A stretch of DNA of 58,862 bases from an uncultured Bacteroidales bacterium (GCA_947074105.1 CAMTON010000011.1:1-58862); one strand, 5' to 3'; counted from the first letter of the stretch, positions 36,277 through 44,778 are shown. Notes: generated from the sequence alone by a model not told the origin. Made by a program: numbers and translations.

Positions 36277-38595
36277 ATGAAAAAAATTTACACTATCTTA
36301 TTAATTATAAATTCGTTAATAACCTTTACTTCTTACGCTTCGGAAATAACATTACAAACAACAAGCGGTACTTTAAGAAACACAATAAATGAATCGGTTG
36401 CATTATCCGTAACATCATTAACTCTATCCGGAACTATCAATCAGAAAGACATAATCTATATCCGCGATTATTTCAAAAGTCTTGAATTTCTTAATCTGAA
36501 AAACTGCAGCATAACAGAATATTCATTTTTTAAATCTGACGAGATGCCTGAATATTCTTTTTTTCTAGAAGTGGAAAATGAATCAGATGCCGTAAAACTT
36601 AAAAATATCATATTACCGGAAAATCTCAGGACAATAGGAGCAAACAGTTTCCGAAACTGCTGGCATCTTGAAAATATAGAAATTCCTTCTTCTGTAACAT
36701 CGATTAATAAAGGAGCATTCGTAAACTGCAACTCTCTTATATTGACAGATCTTCCTTCTTCAATAGAGAAGATTTCTGAATACGCATTTTTCGGCTGTTC
36801 GGCAATCGACAGCATATTCATACCCGATAATGTAAATATAATAGAGCCGTATGCTTTTTTCGGTTGTAGTTCAATAAGAGGTATAAGACTATCTGACAAT
36901 CTTTCTGTTATTTCAAATTATGCTTTTACGGGATGTGAATCACTTAAGAATATCATTCTTCCCCAACAGATTCACACAATCGGAGAATATGCGTTTTCAG
37001 GTGCTTCAGAACTGAAAAATATCAACTTTCCCGCATCACTTAAATACATAAAAAAGTTTTCTTTCAATAATTGCGCGACTCTTGATAATGTCAATATCAG
37101 CAATGCTTCAACAACACTCGATGAAGGAGTTTTCTCCAACTGCAAGAAACTTAAAAATGTCTCTCTTTCAGAATTTATTAAGGAAATCCCCGATTATTTC
37201 TTTCAGGGAGCCGAATCAATGGAATATATCACTATTCCCGGAAGTTGTAAAAAAATAGGTAAAGGAGCTTTTGCCGGAGCCACATCACTGAGAGAAATAT
37301 CTTTAAGCGAAAAAATCAAAGAAATAGAAGAGATGGCATTTGCAGGATGCAGCAATCTTGCCGATATAACTATTCCTTCACAGACAGAGACAATAGGCGA
37401 CGCTGCCTTTTCGATGTGTATAAGGTTTGAAAATATCGTTCTTCCTTCAAACATAAAGACATTAGGCAGCCATGCATTTTCTTTATGCTCTAATCTTAAA
37501 ACTGTTTCTTTTAATGAAAATCTTCAGTCAATAGGCGAAGGTGCTTTTTCTGATTGCTATATGCTTTCTGATGTCACTCTGCCTGATCAGATTAAAGAAA
37601 TAGGAGAGAGTGCTTTTGAAAACTGTTATGCAATGAATGAGATTCTTATTCCAAACTCAGTAATAAGTCTTGGCAATAAAGCATTCGGATCTGTTGAATT
37701 TAAGAACTCCGTAACAAACCGTCAGCTTAATCCTTTCTCAATAGCACAGGAAACGTTTGACGATAATACTTACAATAATATTGCTCTTAAAGTTCCTTCC
37801 GGTACCAGGGCGAATTATGAAATGCTTTCAGGATGGAATAATTTTAAAAATATCATAGAAGAAGAAATTGAAGGAGGTGAATATATTCTGAAAGTGCTTT
37901 ATAACGACGGAGGATACCTTACTTATAACGGAAACAAGATATTTTCTGAAGATCATATAATATATGATGATTCAAAAGAGTCTCTTTTAAAGATAATCCC
38001 TTACGAAAGCTATAATGTCGGCTCTGTATCACTAAACGGAAATAATGTGTCTCAAAACAATAATGAAGTTATAATATCGGGAATAAACGGTAATTCAACT
38101 CTTGAATGTGAATTCAAAATCAAGGAATATACACTCAGAATAGTTGAAGCTGAAGCAAATTCATATTCAGAACTTCTTGTTGAACACGGTGCTTCTCCAA
38201 GAATCAAGATACAGTCAGTGACAGGTAAGGATCTTCTTTCTGTCAGGATAAACGGTGAAACCGCTACAGATAAGATCACCAACGGCGATTATTATAAGAT
38301 GGAACCTATAAAGGAAAATACAACTATAGTTATAAGTTCTGACGAAGATGTGGCAGTTAAAAATTCAAATATCAAAACTTACGTCAGATACTGGAATATA
38401 GAAAATGAACTTTTCATCGAGTCTGATAAAAAGATAAACCGTATAGAAGCGGTAAATTTCACAGGCCAGATCATCCACACAAATGACGCGCCGGATTATT
38501 CATATATAATTAAATTGGAAAAGCAGAACAGCTATATTATCAACATCTCTTATGAAGACGGAGAGACCGAAACTTTCAAATATCAGATGAAATAA
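36277..38595 (+). CDS. Secreted BspA-type leucine-rich-repeat protein
   Basis: A 772-residue product starting at the ATG at 36277; the in-frame TTG at 36262 coincides with the probable transcript start. A signal peptide (MKKIYTILLIINSLITFTSYA) is followed by about 16 LRR_5 repeats of roughly 23 residues (about residues 95-480). They are recognisable by recurrent IPxxVxxIxxxAFxxC units such as AFFGC, AFAGC, AFSDC and AFENC. Then come beta-rich modules and a final region of about 70 residues (NRIEAVNFTGQIIHT and so on) resembling a T9SS sorting domain. It is probably surface-displayed or secreted. BspA-like repeats bind host or bacterial proteins in some relatives; the ligand here is unknown. 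It lies between two tRNA-Gln genes. Confidence 0.88.
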   Translation: MKKIYTILLIINSLITFTSYASEITLQTTSGTLRNTINESVALSVTSLTLSGTINQKDIIYIRDYFKSLEFLNLKNCSITEYSFFKSDEMPEYSFFLEVENESDAVKLKNIILPENLRTIGANSFRNCWHLENIEIPSSVTSINKGAFVNCNSLILTDLPSSIEKISEYAFFGCSAIDSIFIPDNVNIIEPYAFFGCSSIRGIRLSDNLSVISNYAFTGCESLKNIILPQQIHTIGEYAFSGASELKNINFPASLKYIKKFSFNNCATLDNVNISNASTTLDEGVFSNCKKLKNVSLSEFIKEIPDYFFQGAESMEYITIPGSCKKIGKGAFAGATSLREISLSEKIKEIEEMAFAGCSNLADITIPSQTETIGDAAFSMCIRFENIVLPSNIKTLGSHAFSLCSNLKTVSFNENLQSIGEGAFSDCYMLSDVTLPDQIKEIGESAFENCYAMNEILIPNSVISLGNKAFGSVEFKNSVTNRQLNPFSIAQETFDDNTYNNIALKVPSGTRANYEMLSGWNNFKNIIEEEIEGGEYILKVLYNDGGYLTYNGNKIFSEDHIIYDDSKESLLKIIPYESYNVGSVSLNGNNVSQNNNEVIISGINGNSTLECEFKIKEYTLRIVEAEANSYSELLVEHGASPRIKIQSVTGKDLLSVRINGETATDKITNGDYYKMEPIKENTTIVISSDEDVAVKNSNIKTYVRYWNIENELFIESDKKINRIEAVNFTGQIIHTNDAPDYSYIIKLEKQNSYIINISYEDGETETFKYQMK

Positions 38596-38615
38596 ACTCC
38601 GAATAATCATATAAA

Positions 38616-38643
38616 AATGCCGTTTCTTATCGAAAATGGCATT
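38616..38643 (+). terminator. Terminator of the leucine-rich-repeat gene
   Basis: AATGCCGTTT pairs with AAATGGCATT (one wobble), followed by TTTTTTT, 20 bases after the stop codon. Confidence 0.88.
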
Positions 38644-38680
38644 TTTTTTGCAAAAAAGTGATTTTTTTCTCATCAGGGTA

Positions 38681-38710
38681 TTGTCATTTTAAAATATAGC
38701 GCTATCTTTG
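38681..38710 (+). promoter_or_regulatory. Promoter of tRNA-Gln(CUG)
   Basis: TTG (38681-38683), a 19-nt gap and TATCTTTG (38703-38710). The following CATCGC is shared with the other tRNA-Gln promoter. Confidence 0.8.
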
Positions 38711-38731
38711 CATCGCAATCAAGAAAATGAT

Positions 38732-38802
38732 TGCCTTATGGTGTAATGGTAGCACAGCAGATTCTGGTTCTGTTAGTCTGAGTTCGAATCTTAGTAAGGC
38801 AA
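38732..38802 (+). tRNA. tRNA-Gln, anticodon CUG
   Basis: 71 nt without an encoded CCA. The acceptor arms TGCCTTA and TAAGGCA pair. The D arm is identical to that of the UUG isoacceptor at 35926. The anticodon loop TTCTGGT gives CTG. The T arm is CTGAG-TTCGAAT-CTTAG. It has its own promoter and terminator. Confidence 0.97.
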
Positions 38803-38803
38803 C

Positions 38804-38837
38804 AAAAGCGAATTATCTTAACAGATAGTTCGCTTTT
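38804..38837 (+). terminator. Terminator of tRNA-Gln(CUG)
   Basis: AAAAGCGAATTATCT pairs with AGATAGTTCGCTTTT (one wobble), with T-run continuation. It starts right after the tRNA. Confidence 0.92.
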
Positions 38838-38877
38838 TTGTTATATACATATCTCTTCCTAATAAAAACAAAATTCT

Positions 38878-38885
38878 TAATTTTG
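38878..38885 (+). promoter_or_regulatory. -7 box of the epimerase gene
   Basis: TAATTTTG matches TAnnTTTG and ends 26 bases before the start codon at 38911. Confidence 0.45.
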
Positions 38886-38910
38886 AACCAAATCACTATT
38901 TTCTCAGCAA

Positions 38911-39963
38911 ATGATTATGGAAAACAATATCAGCACTTCAGCTTCTGTAAATAAGAAAAGGAATGTCCTTATCACGGGAGCAGGAGGTTTTATAGGCAGT
39001 TTTATTGTGGAGAGAGCTCTTGAAGAAGAATTCAATACCTGGGCCGGAATAAGAAAAACCACATCTCGTGAATTTTTAACTGATGAAAGAATAAACTTCA
39101 TCGATCTTCCTTTCTATGATAAAGAGAAACTTCAAAGTGCCATAACGCAGCATATTGAGAAATATGGAAAATGGGATATTATCATACATAATCTAGGCAT
39201 TACAAAAACCAATGATATCAATGACTTCGAAAAGATAAACTACGGATTCTGCCGCAATTTTATTGAAGCTCTTATTGAAACGGATTCTGTACCTGAACAG
39301 TTTTTTGTTATGAGCTCTCTGAGCAGTTTCGGACCTGGAGATGAAAAGAATATGACTCCTATTACTCTTTGTGATGAACAAACTCCTAATACGGCATACG
39401 GAAGAAGTAAACTGAAGACAGAACAATATCTTCGTTCTCTTGATAACTTTCCTTACATAATACTTTGTCCGACCGGAGTATATGGTCCGCGAGAAAAAGA
39501 TTATCTTCTTATGTTTAAAACAATAAAGTCCGGCTTTGATTTCAGCGTAGGTTATAAGAAGCAGCAGATCACTTTTATCTATGTGAAAGATCTTGTTGAA
39601 ACTATTTTCAGAGCTATTAAACTCGGTAAGACAAGATGCAGATATATCATTTCTGAAGACAGAGCTTATACATCTACAGAATTCCGTAAGCTTATTCAGA
39701 AAGAACTTAATAAGAAAGTAGTACTTCCGGTAAGAGTCCCGCTGTGTTTTCTTAAAAGCGTTTCTTATATCTCCGAAAAAATATCAGGTATAACAGGAAA
39801 AGCATCCACTCTTAACAGAGATAAATATAATATCATGAAACAGAGAAACTGGATATGCGATATTTCTGCAATAAAAGAAGATCTTGACTTTATTCCTAAA
39901 TATTCACTTGAGGATGGTGTAAAAGAGACTACACAATGGTATAAAGAAAAAGGATGGCTTTAA
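38911..39963 (+). CDS. NAD(P)-dependent epimerase/dehydratase (extended SDR)
   Basis: A 350-residue oxidoreductase. The Rossmann motif is VLITGAGGFIGSFIVERAL (about residues 19-37). The catalytic Tyr/Lys pair is in YGRSKLKTEQYL (about 161-172) and the active-site Ser is in SSLSSFGPG. Overall it resembles UDP-sugar epimerases and dihydroflavonol-reductase-like SDRs; the substrate cannot be assigned. An ATG two codons downstream (38917) is an equal start candidate. Monocistronic with its own terminator. Confidence 0.85.
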   Translation: MIMENNISTSASVNKKRNVLITGAGGFIGSFIVERALEEEFNTWAGIRKTTSREFLTDERINFIDLPFYDKEKLQSAITQHIEKYGKWDIIIHNLGITKTNDINDFEKINYGFCRNFIEALIETDSVPEQFFVMSSLSSFGPGDEKNMTPITLCDEQTPNTAYGRSKLKTEQYLRSLDNFPYIILCPTGVYGPREKDYLLMFKTIKSGFDFSVGYKKQQITFIYVKDLVETIFRAIKLGKTRCRYIISEDRAYTSTEFRKLIQKELNKKVVLPVRVPLCFLKSVSYISEKISGITGKASTLNRDKYNIMKQRNWICDISAIKEDLDFIPKYSLEDGVKETTQWYKEKGWL

Positions 39964-39979
39964 TCCTTATTAAATAATT

Positions 39980-40009
39980 ACAAAGGCATACCCCGTGGTT
40001 TGCCTTTGT
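39980..40009. terminator. Terminator between epimerase and the convergent barrel gene
   Basis: ACAAAGGCA pairs with TGCCTTTGT, with an inner ACC/GGT pairing; T-rich on the plus side. It sits between convergent genes. Confidence 0.75.
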
Positions 40010-40044
40010 TCTTTTATATAATATCATGGAACAGTAATATATTC

Positions 40045-42144
40045 TCAAAACTTATATCTTATCATAGCAGAAACATCTGTTCTGTCACTTCCGTAAATAG
40101 TCTCAAAACCCGTTCCTATAGTATCGGTATCAAAATAGTGAGTATTTGAAAATTTTATCCACACTGTAAGTCGTTTGATTATATCATATTTTATATTGAC
40201 AGCTATTCTCATCCCTTCGCCATAAAGAGAATTAAAACCGAAACTATATGGCATTCCTCTTTCCGTAATATAAACACGTGATGAATAATCATCTGTTGAA
40301 AAAGCAGTAAAAGATATATTTCCCGATAAAGGAAAATTCTTTTTCTGATAACCTACCATGGAAGTAAGGTAAACACCTGATTTTTTTCCGCTTTCGGTAC
40401 CCTTTACCAAAATGTTTCCGCCAACCATACAATTGTAAACTATATTTCCTGCATTTGAGCTCAATGCAATATATCCCTGATGTTTATCAACAGGTGAAAC
40501 ATCATGCGGAGTAAAAAGCAAGGAATCAATAAAAGGCAGAACATAAAATAATGTATCGCCGGAATATGATTTTTCATTACCATATTTTCTCTTAAAACGA
40601 TATGAAAGATTTATCTTCATTTTATTAACAGGCGCACTTTCAAGTTTAAAGAAAAGATCATATCCTTTAGAAGCAGAATCTATACCGTATTTAATAAAAG
40701 GAAAAGAAAAAACATCTATTCCGGTCTTAATCACAGCATCTTTAAAAACCGGAAAATAACAGAACACAGAATATCCCTGCTCATTCTGAAGCGATGAAGA
40801 TTCTGAATATGAACGTCCCCAGAAACTATTGAAATCACGTTGATAATATCTCTGAATAAATGAAAGCCCCGATTTACCGGTAAAGTAAAAAGAAAGCGAA
40901 TTTATTGTTGAAAATGAATATCTGTTTTTAAAATATTCCCGGTCATTCACACATCCCGCAACTTCGGAAGAGAAATCAAAACCTGAAAACTTCACCTTGT
41001 TATAAAGTGAAAAAAGAAGCTGACGGTCGCCACGGAAATAATAAACATTATAAGGTCTTAAAGCAGGTAAAAAATCATTGTTGAAAACATTGGAAACCAT
41101 ATTCAATCCGCACTTATAAACATTGCCGTCATAAATAAGTGATACTCCCGAAGTAAGAAGCGACACTTTATCAATCTTTTCAAGATCAGATACTTTCGAG
41201 TGAAGTCCGTCCTTTTTTATCGATGTAATTGAGTTATCATCACTGATTCCGTCAAATCGTCTGTAAGATATCAACAATGTTAATAACAATCGTGAATAAC
41301 CTGCTTCAACAATTGCACCCTGCAAATAAGAATATTCATCTGTTGAATTATGTCCCGAAAAAGAAGGCATTCGTGAAAGAGAACCGGAAGTATAAAATCC
41401 CTTTCCCATACTGAAACCGTTGTTCATAATAAGTCCCATTCCAAGCCTTGATTTATAATTACCTATTATCACATTCCTTACAATGCCGCGCGGCATAAAC
41501 TGCAGATAACCTGAAAAGAAATCCCCCCATTTTTCCCCCGCATCTTTTTCCACAGTCAACCCTAAACGGAAACGGTTTTTCTGCTCTATATTGATCCTCA
41601 CGTTATTATAAAGCCTGTTGAAAACATAGCTTTTATCCCTGTTGATAACACCTGATGTATCACGTTTTTCAACATAACCTTCTTTACGGTTAATATTTGA
41701 TTTAAAGGTAGTTAATACTGCAGTATTTACCTTTTTAAACCTATTGTTAACAAATTGTTTGTTTACCTGTTTATAATCTCCCGCATAAACGAAAGGAATT
41801 ATCATATTAAAAAGATTTCTGTCTATGCCGTCGATATAAAGAAGTTCATATACACTTTTTACCGGTGCATACAGATACAGATAATACATTATAGATTCAA
41901 TCTGCCGGTCATTAAGAAAAGGTATCCTTTCAAAATCCTTTTTTGTTGCCGAATTAATGTCAATCGGAGAGTCTTTAAGCTCCTGAATATTGTTTTCAAG
42001 ATTGTTGATATCCTGTTCACTAAGTTCATCTTCCGAAATTTCATTTATAATATCATAAACATTATAATCCTGATAATCAATATCCTGAGCATGAATATTA
42101 ATTATAAACATATATGTTGATAATATTATTAACAACCTGTTCAT
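40045..42144 (-). CDS. Outer-membrane beta-barrel protein with N-terminal helix-hairpin-helix motifs
   Basis: A 699-residue protein. A signal peptide (to about residue 19, ending HAQ) is followed by an acidic linker. A tandem helix-hairpin-helix region (about residues 58-116) reads SPIDINSATKKDFERIPFLN and then SVYELLYIDGIDRNLFNMI, like ComEA-type DNA-binding modules. The remaining 550 residues alternate aromatic and polar residues as in outer-membrane strands and end in an aromatic-basic terminus (SAMIRYKF), as expected for an integral barrel. The helix-hairpin-helix part would face the periplasm. The gene overlaps the upstream barrel gene by 4 bases, so the two are translationally coupled. 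DNA handling or uptake is a possibility, not a demonstrated function. It carries a perfect DnaA-box 9-mer at 40155-40163. Confidence 0.82.
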   Translation of the reverse strand: MNRLLIILSTYMFIINIHAQDIDYQDYNVYDIINEISEDELSEQDINNLENNIQELKDSPIDINSATKKDFERIPFLNDRQIESIMYYLYLYAPVKSVYELLYIDGIDRNLFNMIIPFVYAGDYKQVNKQFVNNRFKKVNTAVLTTFKSNINRKEGYVEKRDTSGVINRDKSYVFNRLYNNVRINIEQKNRFRLGLTVEKDAGEKWGDFFSGYLQFMPRGIVRNVIIGNYKSRLGMGLIMNNGFSMGKGFYTSGSLSRMPSFSGHNSTDEYSYLQGAIVEAGYSRLLLTLLISYRRFDGISDDNSITSIKKDGLHSKVSDLEKIDKVSLLTSGVSLIYDGNVYKCGLNMVSNVFNNDFLPALRPYNVYYFRGDRQLLFSLYNKVKFSGFDFSSEVAGCVNDREYFKNRYSFSTINSLSFYFTGKSGLSFIQRYYQRDFNSFWGRSYSESSSLQNEQGYSVFCYFPVFKDAVIKTGIDVFSFPFIKYGIDSASKGYDLFFKLESAPVNKMKINLSYRFKRKYGNEKSYSGDTLFYVLPFIDSLLFTPHDVSPVDKHQGYIALSSNAGNIVYNCMVGGNILVKGTESGKKSGVYLTSMVGYQKKNFPLSGNISFTAFSTDDYSSRVYITERGMPYSFGFNSLYGEGMRIAVNIKYDIIKRLTVWIKFSNTHYFDTDTIGTGFETIYGSDRTDVSAMIRYKF

Positions 42145-43004
42145 CTGTTGATAATATAAGATAGTGAAACAGAAGGAGAGAATCCGAGAACCGTATGATA
42201 CTGACAGGAAAAGTCAGCACGCATATGTCTTATCTTAATTCCTATTCCGGCAGTAGGCATGCGCGGTTCAGTCAGATATCCGATATTGAAATTTAAGCGC
42301 TTAAAAGGTTTCCAGGAAAATGCGCTTTTAAAACAAAACGGTATGTTATAACTTTTTTCAACTTCAAAAAAGAAATCAAGAGTCCGGCTTACTCCATAAG
42401 CGAATCCAAGTGAATAAGAAAACGGCAGATAATAATTATTGTCGGAAGCATGATAGGTTATTGTAAACGGATTAGTTATCAACAATGATAATATAATGTT
42501 TTCAACAGGTTGATAGGTAAGGCCAATATCAGGATATAGGGCAAATATATTTTCTTCATTATCAATATGATCCATACGATAATAATTAAGTCTGACGCCA
42601 AGCGACAGACCTTTACCCAAAACTCTTCCAACAGATAATCCACAGACAGTTTCATTAAAATGTTGATAACCGTAGCGTGTTATCAACACCGAAAAATCGT
42701 TGTTTCCGTTAGTCATTCTGAAACCGGCAAGCATTGTCGATATTTCACTGATCATAAAATTATTGTTTACACCCAACGTCATTATCCGGCGTTTGTAATC
42801 AGGCTTGTCAGAATCGAAATCTATTATTATTGAAGGGTTGATATAGTCGTCGGTGATAGTGAGGATATTTGCAAGAGAGTGGGTCCTTGCACCTGTCATG
42901 TCAGTGATGTCTATACTGTATGCTTTATTAATAATAAGACAGGATAATGATATATAAACAATAAAGGATAATAGAATATGTCGGCTGCATTTCATGATAT
43001 CCAT
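42141..43004 (-). CDS. PorV/FadL-like outer-membrane protein
   Basis: A 287-residue protein (or 284 from the ATG at 42995) with a signal peptide ending at about KAYS. The mature part starts ITDMTGARTHSLANILTI, resembling PorV/PorQ-type T9SS accessory barrels. Beta strands alternate through to the end (FSPSVSLSYIINR). Its stop overlaps the start of the helix-hairpin-helix barrel gene, so they likely form a functional pair. Exact family assignment is uncertain. The gene carries four exact TTATCAACA-type sites, including an inverted pair at 42661-42688, besides those at its boundary. Confidence 0.75.
   Translation of the reverse strand: MDIMKCSRHILLSFIVYISLSCLIINKAYSIDITDMTGARTHSLANILTITDDYINPSIIIDFDSDKPDYKRRIMTLGVNNNFMISEISTMLAGFRMTNGNNDFSVLITRYGYQHFNETVCGLSVGRVLGKGLSLGVRLNYYRMDHIDNEENIFALYPDIGLTYQPVENIILSLLITNPFTITYHASDNNYYLPFSYSLGFAYGVSRTLDFFFEVEKSYNIPFCFKSAFSWKPFKRLNFNIGYLTEPRMPTAGIGIKIRHMRADFSCQYHTVLGFSPSVSLSYIINR
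42661..42688. repeat. Inverted pair of TTATCAACA motifs
   Basis: TGTTGATAA (42661-42669) and TTATCAACA (42680-42688) face each other across 10 bases. It lies inside the PorV-like gene and is part of the regional motif cluster. Confidence 0.8.
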
Positions 43005-43126
43005 TTATTCGTTAACACTAATGGTATAACTATAAGACTTTTTAAAGGTTTGTATAATTACATATTCTTAAACTTATTAACAATGATATGTGAATTGATA
43101 ACATCGTAATGAGTTTGGAAAAAGAC

Positions 43127-43198
43127 GTACAGTTGCGATATTGTCACCGTACGATGGCAATATCGCAACTGTACTGTTGTAATATTACAACAGTACAG
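43127..43198. repeat. Two overlapping perfect palindromes
   Basis: The first is a 17-bp inverted repeat (43127-43143 with 43158-43174, 14-nt loop). The second is a 30-bp perfect palindrome at 43169-43198 with no loop. They share 43169-43174, so the two hairpins are mutually exclusive. They lie in the gap between divergent outer-membrane and DUF4294 genes. There is no good T-tract, so this is not an ordinary terminator. Confidence 0.85.
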
Positions 43199-43427
43199 CT
43201 TTCTTAAAAGCCCCTTCACACAATTAATAATATGACTTTTGCGTTTATATTATAAAGAGATAAAAAATAAATTCCGTGAGTTATATTATTATTACACTTT
43301 AAAACTCAGTTTAATTAATAAAAACCATAAACGGAATAATTATTAAAACTGTCATTACTAACTAAGTAAATAAATTAAAATTGACAGTGTTTAAAAAGTT
43401 ATAACCATAAATTACTGAAACATTATA

Positions 43428-43435
43428 TATATTTG
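43428..43435 (+). promoter_or_regulatory. -7 box almost touching the DUF4294 start codon
   Basis: TATATTTG ends 6 bases before the ATG at 43442, implying a leaderless or near-leaderless transcript. Confidence 0.5.
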
Positions 43436-43441
43436 CCTGTA

Positions 43442-44041
43442 ATGAAATTAAAGCAGCTTATCTATATCACTATTTTTCTTTTAGGCATCACAAAAGCTTA
43501 TTCTCAGTCTGAAGTGAAAAAATTACCCGGCAATATGCAGCGATGTGTTGTCGAGAACGGAGATACGCTGATTATAGTAAATCTTAAAGGTGTTTATTGT
43601 TTTCCTAAAAAGGTATTCAAAAATAAAAATCAGGAGAAAGTTTTCTGGCGTGATGTAAACGATGTAAAAAAAACCCTCCCGCTTGCCAAGCTTGTTCACG
43701 GAATAATGATCGAAACTTATGAATACATGGAAACTCTGCCTGATGATAAAGCAAAAGACAAACATCTTAAGAAGATGCAGAAAGAGCTTTTCGATACATA
43801 TATGCCGGTATTAAAGAAACTGAATTACCGACAGGGAAAACTTCTTATTAAACTTATCGACAGAGAATGTAAATCCTCATCTTATCAACTTATACAGGCT
43901 TATCTGGGAGGTGTGGCAGCAGGGTTTTGGCAAGGTTTTGGAAAATTATTCGGAGTAAGTCTTAAAACCAGCTGGGATGCTGAAGGAAATGATAAAGAAA
44001 TGGAAAGGATCTGTGTAATGGTGGAATACGGATTCATTTAA
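43442..44041 (+). CDS. DUF4294 family protein, exported
   Basis: A 199-residue protein. I use the ATG at 43442; the in-frame TTG 9 bases earlier lies in the -7 box. A signal peptide (MKLKQLIYITIFLLGITKAYS) precedes the Bacteroidota-specific DUF4294 body: FKNKNQEKVFWRDVNDVKK, LPLAKLVHGI, and the conserved QGKLLIKLIDRECKSSSYQL (about residues 139-158). The last part (LGGVAAGFWQGFGKLFG, DAEGNDKEMERI) also fits the family. Function unknown; periplasmic or envelope location inferred. Confidence 0.85.
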   Translation: MKLKQLIYITIFLLGITKAYSQSEVKKLPGNMQRCVVENGDTLIIVNLKGVYCFPKKVFKNKNQEKVFWRDVNDVKKTLPLAKLVHGIMIETYEYMETLPDDKAKDKHLKKMQKELFDTYMPVLKKLNYRQGKLLIKLIDRECKSSSYQLIQAYLGGVAAGFWQGFGKLFGVSLKTSWDAEGNDKEMERICVMVEYGFI

Positions 44042-44050
44042 AATATAAAG

Positions 44051-44080
44051 AAAAGGCCGGTCTTTTAAGATCGGCCTTTT
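44051..44080 (+). terminator. DUF4294 gene terminator
   Basis: AAAAGGCCGGTCTT pairs with AAGATCGGCCTTTT (one wobble), followed by TTG, 10 bases after the stop codon. Confidence 0.9.
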
Positions 44081-44095
44081 TTGTGTCAAATATAG

Positions 44096-44179
44096 TTATC
44101 AACTTATCAACAATCACACAACCCACTGATTATCAATAGCGATATATGGTTATCAACAATAGTTATCAATATATCAACC
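44096..44179 (+). repeat. Iteron-like array of TTATCAAC motifs
   Basis: In 84 bases, six copies face the same way: TTATCAAC at 44096 and 44104 (back to back, period 8), TTATCAATA at 44130, TTATCAACA at 44150, TTATCAATA at 44163 and TATCAAC at 44172. The spacers are AT-rich. It lies in the gap between two genes that end towards each other, so promoter function is unlikely. Such direct arrays are typical of initiator-binding regions. Confidence 0.75.
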
Positions 44180-44193
44180 TATATATAAACAAG

Positions 44194-44225
44194 CCGGAGC
44201 ATGGTAATCGAATACCATACTCCGG
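44194..44225 (-). terminator. Terminator of the TrmH-family gene
   Basis: CCGGAGCATGGTA pairs with TACCATACTCCGG (one wobble) around a 6-nt loop. It lies 25 bases past the minus-strand stop codon. Confidence 0.8.
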
Positions 44226-44250
44226 CCTGTAGTATCTTTTTAAATTTAGC

Positions 44251-44778
44251 TTATCTCAACTGTTTGAAGAAATCCCAGATGATAAGTCCCGTAGTGACAG
44301 ATACATTCAATGAATGTTTTGTACCGAACTGAGGTATCTCAATACATCCGTCACACTTATCAACAATGTGTTGTTGAACTCCTTTTACTTCATTTCCCAT
44401 TACAACAGCATACTTTAAGTTCTTGTCCAGCTGTAGTTTATCAAGCATTATGCTGCCATGGACCTGTTCAACCGCAAACACTTTATATCCGTTATCATGA
44501 AGCTTATCAACAGCTTTGTCAGTATCTTCAAAATATTCCCAGTCAACAGTATCTTCTGCGCCGAGAGCTGTTTTATGAATTTCAGGATTGGGAGGAGGAG
44601 AGCTGATACCGCACAGATATATTGATTCCACTATAAAAGCGTCGGCTGTACGGAATACAGAACCTATGTTATTGAGACTTCGCACATTATCAAGAACTAC
44701 TATCAACGGGATCTTATCTGCCTCCTTGAATTCATCCTTGTTCATTCTGTTCATTTCTAATATTGAAAGCTTCTTCAT
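44251..44778 (-). CDS. TrmH-family (SpoU) RNA 2'-O-methyltransferase
   Basis: A 175-residue SPOUT methyltransferase. Motif 1 is NVRSLNNIGSVFRTADAF (about residues 31-48), motif 2 is VMGNEVKGV (about 124-132), and motif 3 is IEIPQFGTKHSLNVSVTTGL (about 146-165). These form the knotted AdoMet site. It has no substrate-binding L30e-like N-domain, so it is the short form. The target (tRNA or rRNA) is not determinable. Monocistronic; its body contains two TTATCAACA motifs. Confidence 0.92.
   Translation of the reverse strand: MKKLSILEMNRMNKDEFKEADKIPLIVVLDNVRSLNNIGSVFRTADAFIVESIYLCGISSPPPNPEIHKTALGAEDTVDWEYFEDTDKAVDKLHDNGYKVFAVEQVHGSIMLDKLQLDKNLKYAVVMGNEVKGVQQHIVDKCDGCIEIPQFGTKHSLNVSVTTGLIIWDFFKQLR

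Noticed and set aside
43127-43198. Intrinsic terminator
   Set aside because: No T-tract follows on the plus strand, and no minus-strand gene is placed so that it would end there.
44310-44606. Plus-strand ORF opposite the TrmH-family gene
   Set aside because: The minus-strand frame carries the three SPOUT motifs; the plus-strand product is low-complexity and unrecognisable.
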